A stretch of DNA of 64,000 nt from JBGTGG01 sp964398945 (GTDB taxonomy: Bacteria > Bacteroidota > Bacteroidia > Cytophagales > Cyclobacteriaceae): NCBI GenBank assembly GCA_964398945.1, contig CAYNOT010000003.1, forward strand, positions 1 to 64,000. The letters are read 5' to 3'. The position numbers and the translations under genes are program-made. Positions 51,446 to 60,394 of this stretch are shown here, piece by piece; positions within the stretch are counted from its first letter, which is position 1, and each line of letters starts with the position of its first letter. The notes under the pieces were generated by a model, which searched no databases, was not told where the DNA came from, and worked only from the letters and a program-made list of their open reading frames with translations.

Positions 51446-52057
51446 TTACAAATGCTCGCGCTTGTGCTTCACCATTTCATACAGCAGTTCGCGCGCACGG
51501 TGGAGTTGGGCTTTAACTGTTCCTAGGGGGGCATCCAGTTCTTTCGCAATTTCTTCATACGCCAGTTCCTGAAAGTATCGAAGGCGAACAAGTCGCTGAT
51601 ACTTTGCCGGAAGCTTATCAACAAACACCTGGATCAATGCAGCCTTTTGTTTTTTAATGGAGATTTCCTGTGGATTTAGATTCTCATCTTCAATATCGAT
51701 GGAAATGGGCGAGCCATTGTCATCCGTAAAGGTATTGTCTAAACTGAGTGTGTTAAGTTTTTTCTTACGGATAAAATCGATGGTGTTGTTGGTAGCAATC
51801 CGGAACAACCAGGTACTAAAAGTGAAATCCTTTTTAAACTTGTGCAAACTCTTGAACGCTTTTGCAAAGGATTCGATGGTCAGATCTTCGGCATCATCCA
51901 CATTGCGGATCATTTTCAGGATCATGTGGTAAACCGGCCGCTTATAGCGCTGCAGGAGTTTGGCAAATGCTTGTTCATCATCATGCTCAACGGCCAAATC
52001 GATAAGCCGAAAGTCTTCCAACGCTTTCTCAGAAAATTGCCTTTTTAGTTCCTCCAT
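51446..52057 (-). CDS. ECF-type RNA polymerase sigma factor
   Basis: A 203-residue sigma-70 family protein. Region 2 has LLQRYKRPVYHMILKMIRNV then DDAEDLTIESFAKAF and FTFSTWLFRIATNNTIDFIR; region 4 has LPAKYQRLVRLRYFQELAYE then EIAKELDAPLGTVKAQLHRA. A linker of about 30 residues (NTFTDDNGSPISIDIEDENL) separates them. No anti-sigma gene is adjacent. It overlaps the glycosyltransferase gene start region by 13 nt. Confidence 0.93.
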   Translation of the reverse strand: MEELKRQFSEKALEDFRLIDLAVEHDDEQAFAKLLQRYKRPVYHMILKMIRNVDDAEDLTIESFAKAFKSLHKFKKDFTFSTWLFRIATNNTIDFIRKKKLNTLSLDNTFTDDNGSPISIDIEDENLNPQEISIKKQKAALIQVFVDKLPAKYQRLVRLRYFQELAYEEIAKELDAPLGTVKAQLHRARELLYEMVKHKREHL

Positions 52058-53145
52058 TGCACTTTTTTCGTAAATATGGCAGCAAGCCCAGTAGTAATAT
52101 AGTAAAACGGGTAAAGAATATCCAAAAGTAGGATGGGCCAGGCCTCAAACCTATCACCCAGTGCTTTTACGGTAATTTGTATGGTTGCGGTTATAAGAAT
52201 TACACGAACAAGCAAAATTCCACCAACTATAAGAGGCATTTCCAAAAAGAAAAGTTGCAATGGCCCCAATACCCAAACCACAATCCATGACAATGTGAAA
52301 ATTGAAAGGACAAACTTGTGCGGTGCCTTATAAAATTTCCCTACCGACAAATGCCTGAGTTTTTGGTAAAAGAATCCGCCCCAACTCGTTTTTGGAATGG
52401 TTTCCACCAATGTATCCGGTCCAAGGGCGATAGCCGTATTCTTCCGGTTGGCATGCTTGTTCACAAACAAATCATCATCACCACCCACTATGTGGTTTAC
52501 TTCATTAAATCCTTTATTCTCCAAAAAAAGCGATTTTCTGTACGCAAGATTACGCCCAACGCCCATATAAGGCATACCCAAAAGGGCAAATCCCAAGTAT
52601 TGGATAGCGGTAACAACCGTATCGAAACGGATAAAACGGTTGAGCCAACCCGGTGCATGCAAATAGGGTGAATAACCGAGCACAATCTTCTTTGCATCCT
52701 GAAAACGAACACTCATGGAAGCAATCCACTGGTCACTTGCCGGCCGGCAATCTGCATCACAAAATAAAACCCATTCGTGCTTAGCTGCCTTTATCCCTAG
52801 GGTCAAGGCAAATTTCTTGCTATTGATATGGTCAGGGGTCTGCTGCACCCGCACCATCTTGACTTTGCTGTTCTGTTTTGTTTCCGCCAACAAAAAATCA
52901 TACGATTCATCGTTTGAGCGATCTTCCACCACAATAATTTCAAAATCAGGATAAACCTGATTGGATAACAAAGGCAACAGTTGCCGCAGGTTTTGTTCTT
53001 CATCATGGGCTGCCACCACAATTGAAACGGAGGGAAACGTATGCGCTGAAATGCTTCTTTTACCCTTAAAGGCGATAATAAAGATTAGAAAGTAGATCGA
53101 CTGGATGCCGGCTGCCGCTAAAAAGACGTAGAATAGAACTTGCAA
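52045..53145 (-). CDS. membrane family 2 glycosyltransferase
   Basis: A 366-residue protein with an N-terminal membrane helix, a GT-A domain (FPSVSIVVAAHDEEQNLRQL, VVEDRSNDESYDFL, ALTLGIKAAKHEWVLFCDAD then CRPASDQW, with the D-x-D metal site) and three C-terminal hydrophobic helices. A late region, HIVGGDDDLFVNKHA, holds the acidic catalytic residues, and KTSWGGFFYQKLRH corresponds to the QxxRW-like motif (here QKLRH). It is related to processive or ceramide-type transferases. The acceptor is unknown. Confidence 0.88.
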   Translation of the reverse strand: MQVLFYVFLAAAGIQSIYFLIFIIAFKGKRSISAHTFPSVSIVVAAHDEEQNLRQLLPLLSNQVYPDFEIIVVEDRSNDESYDFLLAETKQNSKVKMVRVQQTPDHINSKKFALTLGIKAAKHEWVLFCDADCRPASDQWIASMSVRFQDAKKIVLGYSPYLHAPGWLNRFIRFDTVVTAIQYLGFALLGMPYMGVGRNLAYRKSLFLENKGFNEVNHIVGGDDDLFVNKHANRKNTAIALGPDTLVETIPKTSWGGFFYQKLRHLSVGKFYKAPHKFVLSIFTLSWIVVWVLGPLQLFFLEMPLIVGGILLVRVILITATIQITVKALGDRFEAWPILLLDILYPFYYITTGLAAIFTKKVQWRN

Positions 53146-53232
53146 ATGACTCCGAATTTAAAAGCAGCAAATATAAACCAGCGGGGGCAGGATAAAAGAA
53201 AATTTAGATAATGAACCTATTTTTGCCGCAAC

Positions 53233-54363
53233 ATGAACTATACGCTCACCAACACCGATCCGAAAAGTAAAGCCCGTGCCGGAATCCTCCATACCGACCA
53301 TGGGAATATACAAACCCCCATCTTTATGCCGGTGGGCACCGCAGGAACCGTAAAGGCGGTCCACCAGCGCGAATTGGAGTCTGATATCAATGCCGGGATC
53401 ATCTTAGGAAACACGTACCACCTGTACCTCCGTCCGGGAATGGAACTGATGGAAAAAGCTGCAGGCCTCCACAATTTCATTGGCTGGAAAAGGCCCATCC
53501 TCACCGATAGTGGTGGATATCAGGTGTATTCGTTGGGCGCCAACCGGAAGATCACAGAAGAGGGCGTTGTATTCAAATCCCATATTGATGGATCGAAACA
53601 TACCTTTACCCCGGAAAATGTAATGGATATCCAACGCACCATCGGGGCGGATATCATCATGGCGTTTGATGAATGTACGCCCTATCCATGCGATTACACC
53701 TACGCCAAAAACTCGATGGACATGACGCATCGCTGGCTTGCGCGTTGCGTGAAGCGTATAAACGAAACGGAACCACGATACAATTTTGAACAAGCACTCT
53801 TTCCAATTGTACAGGGAAGTGTTTATAAAGATTTACGCATCGCTTCCGCGGAATTTATTGCCAGCCAAAACCAATGGGGCAATGCGATTGGTGGGTTATC
53901 GGTTGGCGAGCCACATGAGCTGATGTATGAAATGACGGACGTGGTATGTTCCATTCTTCCCACAGACAAACCACGCTACTTAATGGGTGTAGGCACACCC
54001 GAAAATATTCTGGAATGCATTGCGATGGGCATTGATATGTTCGATTGTGTAATGCCCACCCGCAATGCAAGAAACGGCATGCTCTTTACAGCAGAAGGCA
54101 TCATCAACATCCGGAATGAAAAATGGAAAGATGACCTTTCCCCAATTGATGCACAATTGGGGGGATACGTGAGTACATTTTACTCGAAAGCGTATTTGCG
54201 TCACTTAATCATTAACAAAGAGATTTTGGGCGCACAAATTGCTAGCATTCATAACCTTACTTTTTATCTTTGGCTTGTCCGCGAAGCGCGAAAAGAAATT
54301 ATAGCAGGTACTTTTAGTACTTGGAAAAACGAAATGACAACACGCGTAACCCGCAGATTGTAA
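53233..54363 (+). CDS. tgt: queuine/preQ1 tRNA-ribosyltransferase, lacking zinc cysteines
   Basis: A 376-residue enzyme that exchanges guanine for preQ1 at the wobble position of GUN tRNAs. Seen: TDSGGYQVYSLGANRKI with the catalytic Asp, IMAFDECTPYPCDYTYAKNS, IGGLSVGEPHELM and DMFDCVMPTRNARNGMLF with the nucleophile Asp. The C-terminal zinc region of classical enzymes (CxCxxC...H) reads GGYVSTFYSKAYLRHL here: no Cys remains, although the His in IASIHNL does. Other Bacteroidota Tgt proteins, as I recall, show the same loss. Length is normal. Confidence 0.95.
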   Translation: MNYTLTNTDPKSKARAGILHTDHGNIQTPIFMPVGTAGTVKAVHQRELESDINAGIILGNTYHLYLRPGMELMEKAAGLHNFIGWKRPILTDSGGYQVYSLGANRKITEEGVVFKSHIDGSKHTFTPENVMDIQRTIGADIIMAFDECTPYPCDYTYAKNSMDMTHRWLARCVKRINETEPRYNFEQALFPIVQGSVYKDLRIASAEFIASQNQWGNAIGGLSVGEPHELMYEMTDVVCSILPTDKPRYLMGVGTPENILECIAMGIDMFDCVMPTRNARNGMLFTAEGIINIRNEKWKDDLSPIDAQLGGYVSTFYSKAYLRHLIINKEILGAQIASIHNLTFYLWLVREARKEIIAGTFSTWKNEMTTRVTRRL

Positions 54364-54379
54364 GCAGGAAAAAAATTAA

Positions 54380-55492
54380 ATGAAAATACTCGACCGGTAC
54401 ATCCTGTTTCGCTTTCTCACCACTTTCATTTTTGTGGTGTTAACGCTTACTTCGGTAATCATTGTGATTGACCTTACGGATAAAATGGACAAGCTTTCAA
54501 AAGCGGATGTCACCACATGGGAGATTGCACAATACTATTGGGATTATGTAGCCTGGGTCACCAACATGCTCGCACCACTCACCGTTTTTATCTCCACCGT
54601 GTTTGTTTGCGGAAGGATGGCGGGCCACACGGAAATCATTGCGATTTTAAGTGGGGGAGTAAGCTTTCGCAGGTTCCTATTGCCATTTTTTGTCGGGGCA
54701 ACCTTGATTGCCGGAACAAGCTTTTTTTTAAATGGTTGGGTTATTCCTTCCTCAACGAAACGAAAAATTGCTTTTGAAAACCAATATACACGTGGCAAAT
54801 ATTTTTTCAACGAACGAAACATCCACATCCAGACAGCGCCTGATGAATACCTTTATTTAGAAAGCTATAACAATACAAGCAATGTGGGCATGCGTTTTAC
54901 AATTGAAAAATTTGATGGGAATGTATTGCTTGAAAAGTTAACAGCCAACCGGATTGAGTGGGATTCAACAAAAAACAAATGGACCCTTCGTGATTGGCGC
55001 TACAGAAAAATAGATGAAATATTTGAAGGACAAAAAAATAAAAAAGAAACACCTGAAAAAAAACTGGAAGAAAAAACCGGTGTAACACTCGATACGGCAC
55101 TCGTCATCCACCCAAAGGAATTTGAAAACAATTATAAAAATTATGAAGGCATGACCATTGGGGAACTGGATGATTATATTACCACCATGAAAAAAAGAGG
55201 CATGGCCGGTGTAGAGTTTTTTGAGGTTGAAAAATATACACGCTTCGCGGCACCGTTTTCAATTTTCATCCTGGTGTTCATGGGGGCACTTGTCTCTTCC
55301 AAAAAAAGCAGGGAAGGAACGGGCTTTCAGATTGCGCTAGGGTTTTTGCTTTCCTTTATCTACATCCTTTTCTTTGTAATCTTTCGAAGTTTTGCGGAAG
55401 CCGGTGCGATGGGGCCGCAGATTTCAGTTTGGATTCCGAATATTATTTTCGGGATCATTTCTGGTTTTATGTATAAGTATGTTCCCCGCTAA
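54380..55492 (+). CDS. LptF/LptG-family permease
   Basis: A 370-residue protein of the YjgP/YjgQ family: MKILDRYILFRFLTTFIFVV at the start, six membrane helices in two groups of three, a large periplasmic beta-jellyroll domain in between (about 130-270), and GVEFFEVEKYTRFAAPFSIF before the second helix group. It is part of the inner-membrane machinery extracting lipopolysaccharide for transport. It lies 16 nt after tgt, and its stop overlaps the EamA gene by 1 nt. Confidence 0.93.
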   Translation: MKILDRYILFRFLTTFIFVVLTLTSVIIVIDLTDKMDKLSKADVTTWEIAQYYWDYVAWVTNMLAPLTVFISTVFVCGRMAGHTEIIAILSGGVSFRRFLLPFFVGATLIAGTSFFLNGWVIPSSTKRKIAFENQYTRGKYFFNERNIHIQTAPDEYLYLESYNNTSNVGMRFTIEKFDGNVLLEKLTANRIEWDSTKNKWTLRDWRYRKIDEIFEGQKNKKETPEKKLEEKTGVTLDTALVIHPKEFENNYKNYEGMTIGELDDYITTMKKRGMAGVEFFEVEKYTRFAAPFSIFILVFMGALVSSKKSREGTGFQIALGFLLSFIYILFFVIFRSFAEAGAMGPQISVWIPNIIFGIISGFMYKYVPR

Positions 55493-56382
55493 TGCCCCGG
55501 ACCAGCGATTATCTTACCCTGCATTTTTTGGTTTTTCTTTGGGGCTTCACAGCTATTCTTGGCGTACTCATTTCAATTCCTTCGGTGGAGATGGTGTTCT
55601 ACCGAACACTTTTGGCAGCCATTGGCCTTGGTGTTTTAATCCTATCCGTTAAAGGAAGCTTCAAGGTTTCAGGATATGATTTTATAAAACTTTTACTTGT
55701 CGGGTGTATTATCGGTGTACATTGGATCACATTTTTTGCTTCGGCTAAAATTGCAAATGTGTCTGTTAGTTTAGTAGGCTTTGCTACTGCTTCCTTGTGG
55801 TCGGCATTTTTAGAACCCTTATCATACCGTACAAAAATAAAACCACTTGAAATTTTTCTGGGAGTGTTAGTGCTTATCGGGCTGTACATTATTTTCTATT
55901 TTGATTTCAAGTACCCATTGGGTTTGTTGTTGGGTGTTGCTTCCGGATTTACCGCTGCAATCTTTGCTATTATCAATGCACGCCTGGTGAAACGTATTGA
56001 TCGCTACACAATTACCTTTTACGAAATGATTGGTGGCTGCATTTCCACTGCTTTGTTCTTTCCTGTTTATAAAATCTACTTTGCTGAAGATGGGATGCTC
56101 CAGTTGAATCCTACCGCAATGGATTGGGTCTACATTTTAATTCTGGCCTTGGTGTGTTCCGTGTATGCATACTCCCGAATGGTGAGCCTGCTAAAGACTA
56201 TGTCTGTTTTCATTATTCAACTAACGCTCAACCTGGAACCTGTGTACGGTATCATCATGGCGGTAATCCTCTTCGGGCAAAAAGAAAAGATGTCGATCAA
56301 TTTTTATGTTGGCACACTGATTATTCTAAGTTCAGTGGTTCTGTATCCTGTTTTGAAGAAACGGTTTGGGAGGGTTGGGTAA
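55492..56382 (+). CDS. EamA/DMT-family transporter
   Basis: A 296-residue protein with ten hydrophobic helices in two EamA repeats: LTLHFLVFLWGFTAILGVLI at the start, WITFFASAKIANVSVSLVGF, and in the second half FTAAIFAIINARLVKRIDRY and LNLEPVYGIIMAVILFGQKE. It probably exports a metabolite; substrate unknown. TAATG overlap couples it to the LptF/G gene. Confidence 0.9.
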   Translation: MPRTSDYLTLHFLVFLWGFTAILGVLISIPSVEMVFYRTLLAAIGLGVLILSVKGSFKVSGYDFIKLLLVGCIIGVHWITFFASAKIANVSVSLVGFATASLWSAFLEPLSYRTKIKPLEIFLGVLVLIGLYIIFYFDFKYPLGLLLGVASGFTAAIFAIINARLVKRIDRYTITFYEMIGGCISTALFFPVYKIYFAEDGMLQLNPTAMDWVYILILALVCSVYAYSRMVSLLKTMSVFIIQLTLNLEPVYGIIMAVILFGQKEKMSINFYVGTLIILSSVVLYPVLKKRFGRVG

Positions 56383-56477
56383 TTGGATAATTTTTAATTG
56401 ACTGATTACTGATGTAGATGTACTCAATGAACGGAGTCCGATAAGTCCTCGTCAGTAAGGGAATAAAAGTTGTACAA

Positions 56478-56852
56478 CTACAATCTGCTGTAGACCGAGT
56501 AAATAACTGAAGCGTAGTCAGTTGCCAACTGATTCTCAGTAAGTGTTACAGTCCAAACTATTCCGTCATTAAATTCAACTTCATACAGTTTAGAATTATC
56601 TTGAATGGAAACATTTTTAATATAGTAAGTCTTCTCAAAGGCAATATTTCCATCATTGACTATTTTCATTTCGGAACTTGAAATAGTCAATATCCGAGAT
56701 ATTGTTGTAGGCGCAGGTACACAACCAACAATACCTCCACATGTGGATTTCCAAATCCATTGTCCCTTTAATCCATTGGTGATTTCTGGTTCATTCCTGT
56801 CACAGGAAAGTGACAAGCACGCGAGAAAAAATAAACAAACCCATGCCTTCAT
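56478..56852 (-). CDS. small lipoprotein
   Basis: 124 residues with a lipoprotein signal: MKAWVCLFFLACLSLSCDRN, lipobox LSLSC. The rest is a compact beta domain (LKGQWIWKSTCGGIVGCVPA, IYSVYSRL at the end), as in lipocalin-like or META-like small lipoproteins. Function unknown. Asp after the Cys may affect sorting. Confidence 0.75.
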   Translation of the reverse strand: MKAWVCLFFLACLSLSCDRNEPEITNGLKGQWIWKSTCGGIVGCVPAPTTISRILTISSSEMKIVNDGNIAFEKTYYIKNVSIQDNSKLYEVEFNDGIVWTVTLTENQLATDYASVIYSVYSRL

Positions 56853-56942
56853 GATTTAATATTTACTACTCTCTATGACACACAATAGTGTCGATTGGTT
56901 GTACTCTATCATAAAATCCAAACCGATTATCAGCCCATGTCC

Positions 56943-57254
56943 TTATTCAATTGTCAATGATATCTTTCTCCCGAGCCCTAATTCAATTAACCTGAAAAGA
57001 GTTGATAGTTGAATATCACTGTGCCCGTTTTCAATCCGTGATATAAAACTTTTTTTAGTACCTGTTTTATCAGCTAACTCCTCCTGTGTCATGTTGGCCA
57101 GCCTTCTTTCCTCCTTTATTATTTCACCAATCGCAAAGGACTTCGCTTTGATTTCGAATTCAGTGCGTTTTTTCGTTCCAATTTTTCCATGCCTGCTTTC
57201 AATGAGTTCATCAAAAGTGGTGACTCTTTTTTCTTTTTTAGTTCGCTTTTCCAT
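56943..57254 (-). CDS. HigA-type XRE antitoxin
   Basis: 103 residues. An N-terminal basic segment with FDELIESRHGKIGTKKRTEF is followed by an HTH: EERRLANMTQEELADKTGTK then KSFISRIENGHSDIQLSTLF. It neutralises the upstream toxin and represses the operon. It overlaps the toxin gene by 17 nt, toxin first, the usual HigBA order. Confidence 0.88.
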   Translation of the reverse strand: MEKRTKKEKRVTTFDELIESRHGKIGTKKRTEFEIKAKSFAIGEIIKEERRLANMTQEELADKTGTKKSFISRIENGHSDIQLSTLFRLIELGLGRKISLTIE

Positions 57255-57606
57255 AGCCTTTTGATTTTATCTTTTCTATAAAATATTCTGCTTTTAATTT
57301 TATTGCCTTTTCAATTTCTTTAGATGGCGTTTTTTGTGACTTCTTCTGGAACCCATTGAATAGCACCACTAGTCTCCCTTCATCAAAACATGAGAAAATC
57401 CGAAAGATATTTCCACCGAATTCAATCCTAATTTCATAGAGCCCGTCTGTACCTTCAATATGCTTAAAGAATTTTATAGGAATTCGTTCCGCAACTGAAA
57501 TCACAAACAGCACGTGTTCAATTTTTTCCTTTACTTTTTCAGTCTGACCATTAAAAAAGTCTAGGAAGTAACCCTCATGAAAGATGATTTGACGAATTTC
57601 ATTCAC
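57238..57606 (-). CDS. HigB/RelE-type toxin (Gp49-like)
   Basis: 122 residues, starting with GTG at 57604-57606. The RelE/HigB fold shows in EKIEHVLFVISVAERIPIKF, KHIEGTDGLYEIRIEFGGNI and FRIFSCFDEGRLVVLFNGFQ then KKSQKTP. These toxins cleave mRNA on the ribosome. Arg in YEIRIEF and the basic QKKSQKTP match the active region of relatives. Confidence 0.88.
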   Translation of the reverse strand: MNEIRQIIFHEGYFLDFFNGQTEKVKEKIEHVLFVISVAERIPIKFFKHIEGTDGLYEIRIEFGGNIFRIFSCFDEGRLVVLFNGFQKKSQKTPSKEIEKAIKLKAEYFIEKIKSKGYGKAN

Positions 57607-57610
57607 TCGA

Positions 57611-57635
57611 CAAAGTTAACTTAAAAGTTAACAAA
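57611..57635 (-). promoter_or_regulatory. promoter and palindromic operator of the toxin-antitoxin pair
   Basis: GTTAACTTAAAAGTTAAC (57615-57632) is a near-perfect palindrome, and the minus strand reads TAACTTTG (57611-57618), a -7 box. This lies only 4 nt from the GTG start, so the transcript would be almost leaderless if this box is used. Confidence 0.55.
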
Positions 57636-57672
57636 GGCAAACACTGGATAGTTCTCGGATTTATATTAAAGT

Positions 57673-58488
57673 TCAAACCCAACCAGACCACATGGTATTT
57701 GATAAGCCTGAGTATAATGTACCCGGTTCAACTTCAGCATCAAAAATCCCAAACACAGCCGATCCCGATCCACTCATTGAGGCATACAGGGCTCCCGCCT
57801 GGTATAAATGCTCTTTTATTTTTTTGATCTCGGGATATTTTTTAAAAACAGGTTCCTCAAAATCGTTTTCCAGAGCATGCCGCCATTGGTCAACCGGTGT
57901 TTCACTGATTATTTTTTGAACAGCGGTAGTCCACGCTGTTGGTTTCACATTCGCATAGGCTTCTGCGGTGGAAACATGGATGTCTGGTTTGATGATGACC
58001 AAATATTTCCCGCCAAGGTCAATGGCGATAGGACTTAGCACTTCTCCCCTTCCTGTACCCATGGCCGGAACGCTATCAATAAAAAAAGCACAATCACTTC
58101 CCAGCCGGGCAGCATACTTTTTTAACTTTTCGTTGCTCAACTTCAAATCGAAAAGTGAATTCAATGCCTTCAAAGCAAAAGCACCATCAGCAGAACCTCC
58201 CCCAAGCCCGGCACCAATGGGAATGACCTTATGTAAATGAATGTGTACAGGCGGAATTTTAAAATCGTTCGCCAATACGTGATACGCTTTAAGGCACACA
58301 TTCTCCTCACGATTTCCGGGTATCAAAATACCAGAAGCTTCCATCTTCAACTTTTGAGATGGAAGGACCTCCAGCATATCCGTCCACGGAACAGGAAAGA
58401 AACACGTATCGATATCGTGATATCCGTCCGCCCGCTTTGCCACAATGTTCAACCCGAGGTTGATCTTACAAGGCGGGAAAACTACCAC
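57673..58488 (-). CDS. ispE: 4-diphosphocytidyl-2-C-methyl-D-erythritol kinase
   Basis: A 271-residue GHMP kinase of the MEP isoprenoid pathway. Seen: FPPCKINLGLNIVAKRADGY at the start, the ATP loop IPIGAGLGGGSADGAFALKA, and a late SMSGSGSAVFGIF. It phosphorylates CDP-ME. It lies 10 nt after fabI on the same strand, so the two are probably cotranscribed. Confidence 0.95.
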   Translation of the reverse strand: MVVFPPCKINLGLNIVAKRADGYHDIDTCFFPVPWTDMLEVLPSQKLKMEASGILIPGNREENVCLKAYHVLANDFKIPPVHIHLHKVIPIGAGLGGGSADGAFALKALNSLFDLKLSNEKLKKYAARLGSDCAFFIDSVPAMGTGRGEVLSPIAIDLGGKYLVIIKPDIHVSTAEAYANVKPTAWTTAVQKIISETPVDQWRHALENDFEEPVFKKYPEIKKIKEHLYQAGALYASMSGSGSAVFGIFDAEVEPGTLYSGLSNTMWSGWV

Positions 58489-58498
58489 GTCAAAAAAA

Positions 58499-59317
58499 TT
58501 ATTTACCTGCAGTTAAGCGCTCAATCAGGTCTTCGGTAATTCCAGTAGAAGAAAAACCACCATCGTGCATCAGGTTTTGCATGGTTACTTTTCTGGTCAG
58601 GTCAGAAAACATCACCACAATATAATTGGCACACTCTTCTGCTGTTGCATTTCCTAATGGCGACATCATGTTGGCATAGTCATAGAACACATCGAATCCC
58701 GTGATACCTGCACCTGCGGTAGTTTTTGTCGGGGATTGTGAAATGGTGTTCACACGAACATTTTTCAATTTACCGTATCGGTAGCCATAACTTCTGGCGA
58801 TAGACTCCAAAACGGATTTCGCCTGCGCCATATCCGAATAATCCGGATAAGTGCGCTGGGCAGCAATGTAACTCAGCGCCATTACCGAACCATACTCATT
58901 GATGGCATCCAGTTTTTCAGCTGTTTGCAAAACTTTATGAAATGACAAGCCGGAAATATCCAATGTCTTTAAAAACCAATCGTAATTCAAATCACCATAG
59001 GTTTTGCCTTTTCTAACATTCGGGCTCATGCCGATGGAGTGCAGTACAAAATCAAGTTTGCCGCCCAACACTTCCACTGACTTCGTGAACAATGTATTCA
59101 AATCCTCTTCAGAAGTGGCATCAGCAGGAATGACCTCCGCATTGCATTGCTTCGCCAACTCATTGATTTTCCCCATGCGCATCGCAATCGGGGCATTCGT
59201 GAGTGTAAAGCTTCCGCCCTCCTCTTTTACTTTTAGCGCTGTTTTCCAGGCTATAGAATTTTCATCCAGCGCGCCAAAGATGATACCGCGCTTTCCTTTT
59301 AGTAAGTTATAGGCCAT
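58499..59317 (-). CDS. fabI: enoyl-[acyl-carrier-protein] reductase (NADH)
   Basis: A 272-residue enzyme of fatty-acid elongation. Seen: LKGKRGIIFGALDENSIAWK (cofactor site of the FabI type), LDFVLHSIGMSPN, the catalytic Tyr-x6-Lys in YSDMAQAKSVLES, and RVNTISQSPTKTTAGAGI. It is the target of triclosan-type inhibitors in other species. It is divergent from murI. Confidence 0.95.
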   Translation of the reverse strand: MAYNLLKGKRGIIFGALDENSIAWKTALKVKEEGGSFTLTNAPIAMRMGKINELAKQCNAEVIPADATSEEDLNTLFTKSVEVLGGKLDFVLHSIGMSPNVRKGKTYGDLNYDWFLKTLDISGLSFHKVLQTAEKLDAINEYGSVMALSYIAAQRTYPDYSDMAQAKSVLESIARSYGYRYGKLKNVRVNTISQSPTKTTAGAGITGFDVFYDYANMMSPLGNATAEECANYIVVMFSDLTRKVTMQNLMHDGGFSSTGITEDLIERLTAGK

Positions 59318-59375
59318 GTTTATGAATGTTTTGTAAAATCTAGTGGTACAATATTACAAATTCCTATTGGAATCA

Positions 59376-59383
59376 TAGTTTTG
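59376..59383 (+). promoter_or_regulatory. putative -7 box of murI
   Basis: TAGTTTTG matches TAnnTTTG, 16 nt before the ATG. No clear -33 element. Confidence 0.4.
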
Positions 59384-59399
59384 GGGTCAAATTGATTAC

Positions 59400-60203
59400 A
59401 TGGATACATCCCCAATTGGAATTTTTGACAGCGGTATTGGCGGGCTCACGGTAGCGCACGCCATCAAGCAGCAGCTTCCCAATGAGAACATTGTTTACTT
59501 TGGCGATACCGCCCACCTCCCTTACGGGGACAAGTCAGAAGCGGCCATTCAAGCGTATTCTATAAAAATTGCAGATGTACTTTTGAAAAAAGGATGTAAG
59601 GTAATTGTGATCGCTTGCAATTCTGCATCTTCAGCTTCCTATGAATTGTTAAAAGAGTACGTTCGAAAAGATGCGCACATTATCAATGTGATTGATCCGA
59701 TGGTAGAGTTGGTGCTCTCAAAATATAAGAAAGGAAAAGTTGGATTGATCGGAACAAAAAGAACGGTGCAATCCGATGTATACGGCCGGAAAATTTCCGA
59801 GTCGAATAAAGAAATCGAACTAACCTCTTTGGCTACCCCCCTATTGGTTCCCATGATCGAAGAAGGGTTTATAAACAATCGGATCAGTCATGATATTATT
59901 CAACAATACCTGTCCGAAACAATACTCCAGGGGATAGAAGCATTGATTTTAGGATGTACCCACTATCCGCTTATCAAAAAGGAAATCGATGCCTATTTTC
60001 AAGGAAAGGTTTCCATCCTGGATTCTTCGGAAGTAATTGCAAAAGCATTAAAAAAATATTTGGAAGAACATAGCCTGATCAATTCCAATCCAGGCTCGTT
60101 TGAACAATTTATGGTTTCTGACTATACAGAATCGTTTGAATCGACAGCACGGATGTTTTTTCATGCGGCCGTGCAGTTGGAGGAACACCCGTTATGGAAT
60201 TGA
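59400..60203 (+). CDS. murI: glutamate racemase
   Basis: A 267-residue enzyme making D-glutamate for peptidoglycan. Seen: IGIFDSGIGGLTVAHAI, YFGDTAHLPYGDKSE, the first catalytic Cys in IACNSASSASYE and the second in LGCTHYPLIKKEI. Length and motifs are standard. Confidence 0.96.
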   Translation: MDTSPIGIFDSGIGGLTVAHAIKQQLPNENIVYFGDTAHLPYGDKSEAAIQAYSIKIADVLLKKGCKVIVIACNSASSASYELLKEYVRKDAHIINVIDPMVELVLSKYKKGKVGLIGTKRTVQSDVYGRKISESNKEIELTSLATPLLVPMIEEGFINNRISHDIIQQYLSETILQGIEALILGCTHYPLIKKEIDAYFQGKVSILDSSEVIAKALKKYLEEHSLINSNPGSFEQFMVSDYTESFESTARMFFHAAVQLEEHPLWN

Positions 60204-60394
60204 GGGGGTTGTATGTACTATTTATGTCAAAAAATTAAAATTTACGCCAAAGGGTACAGCGAATTCGGAAAACACTTCATCCCGCACGCTGAAATAGTTT
60301 TTTTGAAGTTTCGCTGAATCAGAGTTGTTCGGTATATTCGTGAGCTATAAAAAGCAACCGTTTAAGAAACAAAAAATTACAAACCCCAATTTTA

